Positions 1 to 5,724 of a stretch of DNA of 5,724 nucleotides are shown in pieces. The translations under genes were made by a program, and so were the position numbers. Numbering within the stretch: position 1 is the stretch's first letter; each line of letters opens with the position of its first letter. The notes beneath the pieces are model-generated. The model had not been told where the DNA came from, made no database searches, and worked only from the letters and a program-made list of their open reading frames with translations. The stretch is from JAIYDQ01 sp031411055 (GTDB lineage: Bacteria; Planctomycetota; Planctomycetia; Pirellulales; Pirellulaceae). The stretch spans positions 1 to 5,724 of the forward strand of contig JANOAI010000309.1 in NCBI GenBank assembly GCA_031411055.1. The letters run 5' to 3'.

Positions 1-65
1 GGCGACGACGCAGACAAGCTTGGTTTGAGATGAAACCTTGCAAGTTGGCCGAGCGTGCATCTGCC

Positions 66-91
66 CCTCGACGGGTTCATCCCGTCGGAGG
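66..91. repeat. Hairpin-forming inverted repeat
   Basis: CCTC plus GACGGG (66-75) pairs with CCCGTC (81-86) and GAGG (88-91). The loop is TTCAT and one G (87) is bulged, giving ten base pairs. It lies about 150 bases past the tdh stop. There is no T-run on either side, so a terminator is doubtful. It may be a transcript-end stabilising hairpin or one copy of a dispersed repeat. The pairing is read directly from the sequence; the role is unknown. Confidence 0.5.
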
Positions 92-166
92 CAACGGTCA
101 GCGAGCTAAACGACCACTCAAGAGAAACGTAGGCCCCGGCGGCCTCGTGCCGCTGGTGAATTAGGT

Positions 167-180
167 CGGATAGCTATCCG
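167..180. repeat. Perfect 14-base palindrome
   Basis: CGGATAGCTATCCG is identical to its reverse complement. It lies 60 bases past the tdh stop codon on the downstream side. A palindrome with no loop suits a dimeric DNA-binding protein site better than an RNA hairpin, but no promoter or gene start is next to it. The symmetry is certain; a function is not shown. Confidence 0.4.
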
Positions 181-240
181 TTCCGAAAGATCATCGCCGC
201 CGTGCGTTGATACTATTTCCAGTCGATCTATCTCTTGATC

Positions 241-1269
241 TTATCGCGTCCAGTCCAAGACGACCTTGCCGCAATTTCCCGATTCCATCGCGGCGAATCC
301 TTGTTCGAAATCAGTAAAGTGAAATCGGTGTGTGATGACCGGTTTGATGTTGAGACCGCTTTCGAGCATCACACTCATTTGATACCACGTTTCATACATC
401 TCGCGGCCGTAAATTCCTTTAATCGTCAACATGTTGAAGATGACCTTGTTCCAGTCGATATCAATACGCTCGCTTGGGATGCCAAGCATCGCGATCTTGC
501 CACCATGGCACAGATTATCAATCATTGAGCGAAAGGCACTCGCATTGCCGCTCATCTCCAACCCGACATCGAAACCTTCCTTCATACCCAGCTTTTTTTG
601 TACCTCTTCGAGACGTTCATTCTTCACGTTGACCGTTAGCGTTGCTCCCATGGTTCGAGCAAGCTCGAGTCGGTATTCATTGACATCGGTAATCACGACA
701 TGCCGCGCACCCGCATGCTTCACTACCGGAATCGCCATGATTCCAATCGGTCCAGCTCCTGTGATCAACACGTCTTCACCGAGGCATTCAAAGGCCAGGG
801 CGGTATGCACTGCATTGCCATACGGATCGAAGATACTAGCAACTTCTAAGTCTACGCCGTCGCGATGATGCCAAACGTTAGTCATCGGAACGCTAATGTA
901 TTCCGCAAACGCCCCCTCGCGATTCACGCCGATGCCGACCGTATCTTTGCAAAGATGGCGTCGACCTGCCAAGCAGTTGCGACATCGGCCACAAACGACA
1001 TGACCTTCGGCACTTACAATTTCACCAGGATGAAAATCGCTCACATTGGAGCCGACGGACATGACTTCACCGACAAACTCGTGACCGACGACCATTGGTA
1101 CGGGGATCGTTTTCTGGGCCCAGGCATCCCATTTATAGATATGAAGATCCGTTCCACAAATTCCCGTCTTGAGGACTTTGATCAAGACATCGTTGATACC
1201 GACGATGGGTTCGGGAACATCTTGCAACCACAAACCGCGCTGCGAGTGTGTTTTGACGAGAGCTTTCAT
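241..1269 (-). CDS. tdh: L-threonine 3-dehydrogenase
   Basis: Cytoplasmic zinc-dependent medium-chain dehydrogenase that oxidises L-threonine to 2-amino-3-ketobutyrate with NAD+. The product is unstable and is passed to the kbl product encoded just upstream. The protein has 342 residues against 341 in E. coli Tdh and aligns with it almost without gaps. Catalytic zinc residues are visible at Cys38 (GICGTD), His63 and Glu64 (GHE). The four structural-zinc cysteines are Cys93, Cys96, Cys99 and Cys107. The Rossmann loop GAGPIG is at 171-176, followed by the Tdh-typical ITDVNEYRLELAR. The internal GNAVHTAL and KGIYGREM segments are also characteristic of Tdh and separate it from sorbitol or alcohol dehydrogenases. 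The start MKAL matches the family N-terminus, so the annotated ATG is well supported. The stop is TAA. The gap to kbl is 216 bases and contains a long palindrome, so tdh may be read through from kbl or have its own promoter. Confidence 0.96.
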   Translation of the reverse strand: MKALVKTHSQRGLWLQDVPEPIVGINDVLIKVLKTGICGTDLHIYKWDAWAQKTIPVPMVVGHEFVGEVMSVGSNVSDFHPGEIVSAEGHVVCGRCRNCLAGRRHLCKDTVGIGVNREGAFAEYISVPMTNVWHHRDGVDLEVASIFDPYGNAVHTALAFECLGEDVLITGAGPIGIMAIPVVKHAGARHVVITDVNEYRLELARTMGATLTVNVKNERLEEVQKKLGMKEGFDVGLEMSGNASAFRSMIDNLCHGGKIAMLGIPSERIDIDWNKVIFNMLTIKGIYGREMYETWYQMSVMLESGLNIKPVITHRFHFTDFEQGFAAMESGNCGKVVLDWTR

Positions 1270-1280
1270 GCTTAAGGAAA

Positions 1281-1284
1281 CTCC
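1281..1284 (-). promoter_or_regulatory. Possible ribosome binding site of tdh
   Basis: On the minus strand GGAG lies 11 bases before the tdh ATG. The spacing is longer than ideal and the match is only four bases, so this is a weak candidate. The tdh start itself rests on alignment with the family, not on this site. Confidence 0.3.
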
Positions 1285-1352
1285 GATAGGGAAATAGTAA
1301 AAAAGGAAGCTTCTCGGTTAAGGCTGTCGTTGGCCTCCACGAATTCAAAGGG

Positions 1353-1436
1353 CGTTTCGATTTCGCTGGCGTCCAGGCTTCAGCCGCTGAAGTGTCGAAG
1401 AACGGCTAAAGCATGGACTCCAGCAAAATCGCGACG
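1353..1436. repeat. 84-base imperfect palindrome between kbl and tdh
   Basis: Bases 1353-1388 fold back on 1401-1436. By hand count, 29 of 36 positions are Watson-Crick pairs and one more is a G-T wobble, leaving a 12-base loop. The best block is 1358-1375 against 1414-1431, with 16 of 18 paired. A smaller alternative hairpin, CTTCAG-CCG-CTGAAG (1378-1392), lies inside and competes with the tip. In the direction of kbl and tdh no T-run follows, so it is not a standard intrinsic terminator. On the opposite strand a run of seven T (1453-1459) lies 16 bases past the stem. The shape and intergenic position suit a dispersed palindromic element (REP-like or a tiny non-autonomous element), or an RNA structure that tunes tdh relative to kbl. 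Which of these it is cannot be told from one copy. Confidence 0.65.
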
Positions 1437-1485
1437 TTGCAAAACTCGTAGGTTTTTTTGTTATGCGGAAACCAGCTTCGATAAA

Positions 1486-2679
1486 TCATAGCTTGAGCTC
1501 ACGCTTCACTTCGATGAAAGCCGCAATGGCTTTGTCGAGATCGTCACGAGTATGAGCCGCACTGATCTGCGTCCGAATTCGTGCCTTGCCCTGTGGAACT
1601 ACCGGGTAGCTAAAGCCAATCACATAGACGCCGTTTTCAAGCATCTTATCGGCGAACTGAGTTGCTAAAGCAGCATCGCCAAGCAAAACTGGAACGATTG
1701 GATGCTCACCAGGCGCGAGATTAAAGCCGGCAGCGGTCATCGCTTCGCGAAAGTAACGAGCATTCGAATCGAGCTTGTCTCGCAAAGCTGTATCGTCTTT
1801 GATGAGATCGATCGCCGCGATCGAGGCGCCGGCGATGCTAGGACACAAAGTATTGCTAAACAGGTAAGGCCGCGAACGCTGGCGAAGCAATTCGACAATC
1901 TCCTTCCGACCACTTGTGTAACCGCCACTAGCACCGCCGAGCGCCTTGCCGAGCGTGCCGGTAAGGATATCGATACGCCCCATGGCGTCGCAGTGTTCGT
2001 GAGTTCCGCGTCCCGTCTTCCCCATAAAACCGACGGCATGCGAATCATCCACCATGACCAGGGCTCCATATTTATGAGCAAGATCGCAAACGGCTTTGAG
2101 TGGTGCGATGTAGCCATCCATCGAGAAAACGCCGTCGGTCGCGATCATTTTGAATCGAGCCCCTTTCGCCGTGGCTTCGACCAACTTGGCTTCGAGATCG
2201 ACCAAGTCGCAGTTCTTATAGCGATATCGTTGAGCTTTACAGAGTCGAATACCGTCGATAATCGACGCGTGGTTGAGTTCATCGCTGATGATCGCATCCT
2301 CGGGACCGAGCAACGTTTCGAATAATCCGCCGTTGGCGTCAAAGCACGAGCCATAAAGAATCGTGTCCTCGGTTCCCAAGAAATCGGTTAGCGACTGTTC
2401 AAGCGACTTGTGAACCCCCTGCGTGCCACAGATAAAGCGAACACTGGCGAGACCATAGCCCCATTCGTCGAGTGCCGCGTGGGCTGCCTCGCGTACCTTC
2501 GGATGCTGCGCCAGTCCAAGGTAATTGTTTGCACAGAGATTCAGCACTGGCTGGCCACCGCTGGCGCGTATGGCCGTTCCCTGCGGCGTCGAAAGAATAC
2601 GCTCGCGTTTGTAAGTTCCGGCAGCCCGAATCGTATCAAGCTGAGCGGCGATATGTTCGTTAAAGGAAATATTCATCAT
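1486..2679 (-). CDS. kbl: Glycine C-acetyltransferase (2-amino-3-ketobutyrate CoA ligase)
   Basis: Pyridoxal-phosphate enzyme of the alpha-oxoamine synthase family. It cleaves 2-amino-3-ketobutyrate with CoA to glycine and acetyl-CoA, the second step of threonine breakdown after Tdh, in the cytoplasm. The protein has 397 residues against 398 in E. coli Kbl and is collinear with it. The cofactor lysine is Lys245 in TGTLGKALGG. Asp211 and His214 lie in VDDSHAVG, and His137 in LNHASIIDG is expected to stack on the cofactor ring. The segments CANNYLGL (49-56), RFICGTQ (81-87) and SCFDANGG (111-118) are strongly characteristic of Kbl and separate it from the relatives KBL/BioF/HemA. The extreme N-terminus starts with two consecutive ATG codons, so translation may begin at 2679 or 2676. 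No clear Shine-Dalgarno site precedes either. The stop is TGA. It is first in a kbl-tdh order and lies 231 bases downstream of the sulfatase genes, probably as a separate transcription unit. Confidence 0.96.
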   Translation of the reverse strand: MMNISFNEHIAAQLDTIRAAGTYKRERILSTPQGTAIRASGGQPVLNLCANNYLGLAQHPKVREAAHAALDEWGYGLASVRFICGTQGVHKSLEQSLTDFLGTEDTILYGSCFDANGGLFETLLGPEDAIISDELNHASIIDGIRLCKAQRYRYKNCDLVDLEAKLVEATAKGARFKMIATDGVFSMDGYIAPLKAVCDLAHKYGALVMVDDSHAVGFMGKTGRGTHEHCDAMGRIDILTGTLGKALGGASGGYTSGRKEIVELLRQRSRPYLFSNTLCPSIAGASIAAIDLIKDDTALRDKLDSNARYFREAMTAAGFNLAPGEHPIVPVLLGDAALATQFADKMLENGVYVIGFSYPVVPQGKARIRTQISAAHTRDDLDKAIAAFIEVKRELKL

Positions 2680-2719
2680 TACATTCTACGGTATTTGAGC
2701 GACACGCAACAAAGTAGGA

Positions 2720-2794
2720 GGCACACTCCGTGTGCCGTAACACGAGAATCAAAACGTACTTGGAGGGAGCACGGCACACGGCGAGGCTTTGATT
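2720..2794. repeat. Nested palindromic element upstream of kbl
   Basis: Three inverted pairings overlap. GGCACAC (2720-2726) and GTGTGCC (2730-2736) form a tight hairpin with a three-base loop. CCGTGTGCCGT (2728-2738) pairs perfectly with ACGGCACACGG (2771-2781) over 11 bases. AATCAAA (2747-2753) pairs with TTTGATT (2788-2794). The first two share bases and are mutually exclusive, so the RNA or DNA could switch between two folds. The nearest edge is 40 bases before the kbl start. I take it for a dispersed intergenic repeat of the genome, but a single copy does not prove this. Confidence 0.55.
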
Positions 2795-2803
2795 TTTTTA
2801 TGC

Positions 2804-2845
2804 ACGAGACGAATAAGGGGAACGGATAGAGCCAAAGCGTCTCGT
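2804..2845. repeat. 8-base perfect inverted repeat
   Basis: ACGAGACG (2804-2811) pairs perfectly with CGTCTCGT (2838-2845) across a 26-base spacer. It lies between the sulfatase 3' end and the kbl-side palindromes. No T-run follows it on the minus strand. It could be part of the same composite repeat region; no function is evident. Confidence 0.4.
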
Positions 2846-2856
2846 TACGCACGCTA

Positions 2857-2868
2857 GCGCCGCGGCGC
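2857..2868. repeat. 12-base GC palindrome
   Basis: GCGCCGCGGCGC is its own reverse complement and is the most GC-rich run in this intergenic space. It lies 43 bases past the stop of the second sulfatase. It may be a repeat fragment or part of a transcript-end structure. A chance occurrence in GC-rich spacer DNA is possible. Confidence 0.35.
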
Positions 2869-2882
2869 GACGAGCGACATTG

Positions 2883-2906
2883 AAAAACTCACAGTCTCGG
2901 AGTGTG
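2883..2906 (-). terminator. Weak intrinsic terminator candidate after the sulfatase pair
   Basis: On the minus strand, five bases past the sulfatase stop, CACA-C-TC pairs with GA-C-TGTG around the loop CGA, with one C-C mismatch. A short A-G then leads into five T (2887-2883). Position and polarity are right for ending the sulfatase operon before kbl. The stem is short and imperfect, so efficiency would be low. Confidence 0.35.
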
Positions 2907-2910
2907 TCGG

Positions 2911-4392
2911 CTACTTTGGGATATCCATTGGGAAGATCCTATTCTCGCTGACTTCAGTGGCCAAAAGTGCTTCGGCTTGTTGTATCAGTTTCGGATGGTC
3001 ACTAGCAATATCACGACTCTCAGAACGATCTTGCGCTAGATCGTAGACCTCCCAAGGACCGGGTGTTTTCGTGGCGAGCTTTTGGCGGACAATTTTGTAG
3101 TCACCCAATCGGATTGCAATCTGTCCACCATATTCTGGAAAGACCCACAACATGGGCTTGCGATTGACTATGGACTTTTCTTTCCCCTGAAGGATGTTCA
3201 ATAGGCTTTCGCCATCGAGCCCTGCGGGCTTATCAAAACCCAACGCATCGCAGAGTGTTGGGAACCAATCGGCGAAATAACTCAGTTGGTCGCTTGTCGA
3301 CTGAGGAGCGATTTTACCTGGCCAGCTTGCGATCGTTGGTACGCGAATACCGCCTTCGTAGACGCTCCCTTTGTAGCCTCGGAGGTCCGCTGTGCTATTG
3401 AAGAAAATGGGATCGGCCCCTCCGATGTGGAATTTCGGATCTTTGCTTCCGGCGTGAGTTGCACCGTTATCGCTTGTGAAGATGATCAAAGTATTCTCGC
3501 GAAGCTCATGTTCGCTCAGGGCCTTCAATACTTTGCCAACGCACGCATCCAAATTGGAAATCATGGCCGCGTAGCCAGCTCGTGGACGCGGATGTGGAAG
3601 GTACCCGTTATCGCCGCGATAGACTTCAGTGTCCCATTCTGCCGGAAATGCATCGACGCGCTCTTTGGGCGGATGCATCGCGACGTGGGGTTCGATAAAA
3701 GGAAGGTAGAGAAAGAACGGTTTGTTCGCATGCGATTCAATAAACTTCTCGGCTTCCGCGACCACTAGATCTGGTGCATAGTTTTCCCCGATCCAATCGT
3801 CGAGTTTCACCGTCCCGTCTGGTTGTTTAGCGTGTCCCGCGACGGGCTTGCTGTTGATTGTGACCTTTTCGCTGTTTCGCCATAAGTACGCCGGATAAAA
3901 ACTGTGCGCGACCGCTTGGCAGTTATATCCGTAAAACAGATCAAAGCCTTTGCGATTGGGGTCACCAGTACTACCAACCGGGCCAAGTCCCCATTTCCCC
4001 ATCGCACCGGTTGCGTAGCCAGCTTGTTTGAAGAGCATAGGAAACGTGATGGCCGATTCAGAGAGCGGATACTGCCCCTGATCGAATTCAGGGAAGTATG
4101 CCTTGGCGTTCGAATTTCCACGAATCTCGGCATGACCAAGGTGTTTCCCTGTCATCAGCACACATCGCGATGGAGCACACACCGGTGCTCCACTGTAGTG
4201 CTGAGTCAGCTTCATTCCCGTTGCGGCGAGACTATCAATATTGGGTGTTGGAATCTTCTTTTGTCCGAAGCAACCGACTTCGCCCCACCCGAGATCGTCG
4301 GCCATGATCAGGATCACGTTTGGACGTTCAGCAGCATGGCAAAGTGATGTGAATAAAATCGCAGCGAATAGGACTTCGAAGAAGTGTTTCAT
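2911..4392 (-). CDS. Secreted arylsulfatase-family sulfatase (formylglycine type)
   Basis: Predicted to hydrolyse sulfate esters, most likely on a sulfated glycan, in the periplasm or outside the cell. Residues 1-20 form a signal peptide: a Lys near the start, a hydrophobic core about 4-17, and likely cleavage after Cys18-His19-Ala20. The metal-binding start of the fold follows (NVILIMADDLGWG, Asp32 and Asp33). The activation motif CAPSRCVLMTG has Cys72 as the residue converted to formylglycine and Arg76 beside it. Lys133 (GKW), His236 (EPH), Asp308-Asn309 (SDNG) and Lys341 (YKGSVYEGGIR) complete the expected active site, so the enzyme looks intact. The C-terminal domain ends with the usual YDLAQDRSE-type segment. 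At 493 residues it is a normal single-module sulfatase. Its ATG overlaps the TGA of the upstream sulfatase in ATGA, and the A-rich leader has no strong ribosome site, which suggests translational coupling. The cysteine motif requires a formylglycine-generating or anaerobic sulfatase-maturing enzyme encoded elsewhere. The substrate and exact subfamily cannot be assigned by eye. Confidence 0.93.
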   Translation of the reverse strand: MKHFFEVLFAAILFTSLCHAAERPNVILIMADDLGWGEVGCFGQKKIPTPNIDSLAATGMKLTQHYSGAPVCAPSRCVLMTGKHLGHAEIRGNSNAKAYFPEFDQGQYPLSESAITFPMLFKQAGYATGAMGKWGLGPVGSTGDPNRKGFDLFYGYNCQAVAHSFYPAYLWRNSEKVTINSKPVAGHAKQPDGTVKLDDWIGENYAPDLVVAEAEKFIESHANKPFFLYLPFIEPHVAMHPPKERVDAFPAEWDTEVYRGDNGYLPHPRPRAGYAAMISNLDACVGKVLKALSEHELRENTLIIFTSDNGATHAGSKDPKFHIGGADPIFFNSTADLRGYKGSVYEGGIRVPTIASWPGKIAPQSTSDQLSYFADWFPTLCDALGFDKPAGLDGESLLNILQGKEKSIVNRKPMLWVFPEYGGQIAIRLGDYKIVRQKLATKTPGPWEVYDLAQDRSESRDIASDHPKLIQQAEALLATEVSENRIFPMDIPK

Positions 4393-5724
4393 GATTTTGT
4401 ACTTTTTTCTTTGGATTGCGAGCCTTGCTTATTACGTTCCGCCGCACGGCCGCTTGGTTTATGAGAGTCAAAGTTTGGATTCGCAATGGGGAACTTTGCA
4501 CCTACTTGCTTCTGCCAAGTATGCAAATCATCGCAAAGTCGATTCACCAAATCCAGTTTGGATTTGGAGAGATCCTGTTGTTCGCCCATATCGGTCACAA
4601 CATTGTAAAGTTCGACTCGATCCTCTTCGAACCACTCAATGAGTTTGTAATCGCCACGGCGAATCGCGGCAGCTGGCGAGCCACCTTGATTTCCATAGTG
4701 CGGGTAATGCCAATAGAGCGAACGTTCGGCCAATTCGTTGCCCTTGAAAACGGGGAGCAAACTTTGGCCATCGATTTGTTGACTCGGCTTGGCTTTCGAC
4801 TTCGTAATATCGAGCAGTGTTGCATAGATGTCGGGGCTGCTGACGGGTGTGCTAACAACGCGTTCGGGTTTAATGGTGCTTGGCCAGCGAACGACAAACG
4901 GTTCCCGAATTCCTCCTTCGTATATCCACCCTTTTCCGCCTCGCAACGGCAAATTCGAAGTTGGCCAGCCTTCGCTGGTCGACAGACCGCCATTGTCGCT
5001 GGTAAAGATGACAAGGGTATCTTGGCCGAGCTTCAGTTCGTCAAGCTTGTTCAGTACCTTGCCGACGGCTAAATCCATGGCTTCGACCATGGCTGCATAA
5101 ACCGCGTGCTCTTGAACATGCCGAACGTCGCGTTCGTGCTCGCGTCCCCACTTTTCGGTGAGTCCCAATCGCATCCGCTTTTCTTGGTACTTCTTTTCCA
5201 AATCCTTGCGTGCCATGAGAGGCGTGTGGACGGAGTAAAATGAGAAATAAGCAAAGAAGGGTTTATCTCGATTGGTCTCGATGAACTTTGATGTTTCCGA
5301 CGCGAGTCGATCTGGAAGATGTTCGCCATCAGTTCCATCCGATAGTCGAGGGTTGCCATAGGGTGAAAAATATTTGTTGCCTCCGTAGGGACCACCTTTA
5401 TCGGTACCGCCCATGTTGACATCAAATCCCTGATTCTCCGGCCACCAGCCTTCGGGACCTAAATGCCATTTGCCAGCAAAGAAAGTTGCATACCCCGCGT
5501 CCTTCATCAACTTGGCCAGCGTCGGCGACTGAAGATCCAATCGATCGCTGTAAGGTGCAGGGAGCAATAGGGTGTTGCGTTTCCACCCCTCTGGGGTCAG
5601 CGGCGCTCCGATGTAATCTGTAATGCCAACTCGCTGCGGCCACATTCCGGTCATGATGGCTGCTCGAGTCGGCGAACAGACAGGACAAGCGGCATATGCA
5701 TCCGTGAATCGGGCACCTTCTTTC
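4389..5724 (-). CDS. Sulfatase, formylglycine type, N-terminus outside the window
   Basis: Second sulfatase, first of the pair in transcription order. The open frame continues past the internal ATG at 5654 to the right edge and encodes 444 visible residues. The true start and any signal peptide lie outside. The extension matters because it holds the activation motif CSPTRAAIMTG, with Cys16 (visible numbering) as the formylglycine precursor and Arg20. Starting at the internal ATG would cut the active site away, so that start is wrong. Further active-site residues are Lys85 and His87 (GKWHLG), His166 (SVHTP), Asp243-Asn244 (SDNGG) and Lys264 (GGKGWIYEGGIREP). The missing part should be the Asp-Asp metal-binding strand plus a leader, probably some 50-70 residues by comparison with its partner. 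The last 25 or so residues are a polar, lysine- and serine-rich tail past the usual fold. Sequence outside the core motifs differs clearly from the downstream sulfatase, so the pair is not a recent duplication and probably acts on different linkages or positions. Confidence 0.93.
   Translation of the reverse strand, partial: KEGARFTDAYAACPVCSPTRAAIMTGMWPQRVGITDYIGAPLTPEGWKRNTLLLPAPYSDRLDLQSPTLAKLMKDAGYATFFAGKWHLGPEGWWPENQGFDVNMGGTDKGGPYGGNKYFSPYGNPRLSDGTDGEHLPDRLASETSKFIETNRDKPFFAYFSFYSVHTPLMARKDLEKKYQEKRMRLGLTEKWGREHERDVRHVQEHAVYAAMVEAMDLAVGKVLNKLDELKLGQDTLVIFTSDNGGLSTSEGWPTSNLPLRGGKGWIYEGGIREPFVVRWPSTIKPERVVSTPVSSPDIYATLLDITKSKAKPSQQIDGQSLLPVFKGNELAERSLYWHYPHYGNQGGSPAAAIRRGDYKLIEWFEEDRVELYNVVTDMGEQQDLSKSKLDLVNRLCDDLHTWQKQVGAKFPIANPNFDSHKPSGRAAERNKQGSQSKEKSTKS

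Larger units (their letters stand above)
1..240. other. Non-coding region downstream of tdh with several hairpins
   Basis: No reading frame here resembles a protein. The stretch lies past the tdh stop codon and holds three compact inverted repeats: 66-91, an overlapping GC-rich pair at 131-153, and a 14-base palindrome at 167-180. At 131-145, AGGCC pairs with GGCCT across five bases. A competing pairing joins GCGGC (139-143) to GCCGC (149-153). None is followed by a T-run in the tdh direction, so no standard intrinsic terminator is visible. The next gene to the left lies outside the window. Confidence 0.6.
2680..2910. other. Intergenic region rich in inverted repeats
   Basis: The space between the second sulfatase and kbl has no credible gene. 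In order from the kbl side it contains a short hairpin and a larger stem (2720-2794), a T-run on the plus strand (2793-2799), an 8-base inverted repeat (2804-2845), a 12-base GC palindrome (2857-2868) and a weak terminator candidate for the sulfatases (2883-2906). The kbl promoter should lie here if kbl is independently transcribed, but I see no convincing -35/-10 pair. Confidence 0.6.

Noticed and set aside
1353..1436. The long palindrome as an intrinsic terminator of kbl
   Set aside because: No T-run follows in the kbl direction, and the stem is much longer and more interrupted than a typical terminator.
1702..2325. Plus-strand open frame of 207 codons inside kbl
   Set aside because: It lies wholly antisense to conserved kbl sequence including the cofactor-lysine region. 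The composition looks like a shadow frame with no recognisable motif.
2683..2712. Possible kbl promoter, TTGTTG and TAGAAT on the minus strand spaced 18 bases
   Set aside because: The -10-like box ends three bases before the ATG, which would force a leaderless transcript. The -35 match is weak, so chance is as likely.
2410..2829. Plus-strand open frame of 139 codons reaching into the kbl upstream region
   Set aside because: Most of it is antisense to the conserved kbl N-terminal half, and its 3' part is built from the palindromic repeats. The product resembles no protein family.
4330..4392. Lipoprotein signal in the second sulfatase (Cys18 in the leader)
   Set aside because: The residues before Cys18 (Thr-Ser-Leu) do not fit a lipobox, while Cys-His-Ala fits ordinary signal peptidase cleavage.
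4416..5072. Plus-strand open frame of 218 codons inside the upstream sulfatase
   Set aside because: It is antisense to a conserved catalytic-domain coding region and has no recognisable domain.
5652..5654. Internal ATG as the start of the upstream sulfatase
   Set aside because: The frame stays open to the window edge and the extra 23 residues contain the formylglycine cysteine motif, so the gene begins outside the window.
1..5724. A new multi-gene defence, mobile or biosynthetic system
   Set aside because: All four genes belong to well-known enzyme families with intact active sites, and no unassigned gene is left over. Only the intergenic palindromes remain unexplained.

Overview
The window looks like chromosomal DNA from a planctomycete of the Pirellula/Rhodopirellula type. 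This is an inference from two adjacent secreted-type sulfatases, moderate base composition and intergenic spaces full of inverted repeats. No rRNA, tRNA or marker gene is present to prove it. All four supported genes are on the minus strand, so transcription runs from high to low coordinates.

Right part (2911-5724): two formylglycine-dependent sulfatases in tandem. The upstream one runs off the right edge and lacks its N-terminus. Its stop codon overlaps the start of the second sulfatase in an ATGA (4389-4392), so the two are almost certainly co-transcribed and probably translationally coupled. Both keep the C-x-P-x-R active-site motif and the other catalytic residues that fall within the window. 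The complete one has a signal peptide. The expected role is stepwise removal of sulfate esters from a sulfated glycan outside the cytoplasm; the substrate cannot be read from the sequence. A weak intrinsic terminator candidate follows the second sulfatase.

Middle and left part (241-2679): kbl (2-amino-3-ketobutyrate CoA ligase) followed by tdh (L-threonine 3-dehydrogenase). Together they convert L-threonine, NAD+ and CoA to glycine and acetyl-CoA. The gene order is that of the E. coli kbl-tdh operon, but here 216 bases separate the genes, and that gap holds an 84-base imperfect palindrome (1353-1436).

Intergenic spaces: 1-240, 1270-1485 and 2680-2910 contain no convincing gene. Each carries inverted repeats that resemble dispersed palindromic elements, and these are the least explained parts of the window. 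I found no CRISPR array, transposase, tRNA, toxin-antitoxin pair or defence gene, and nothing I can honestly call a new multi-gene system.
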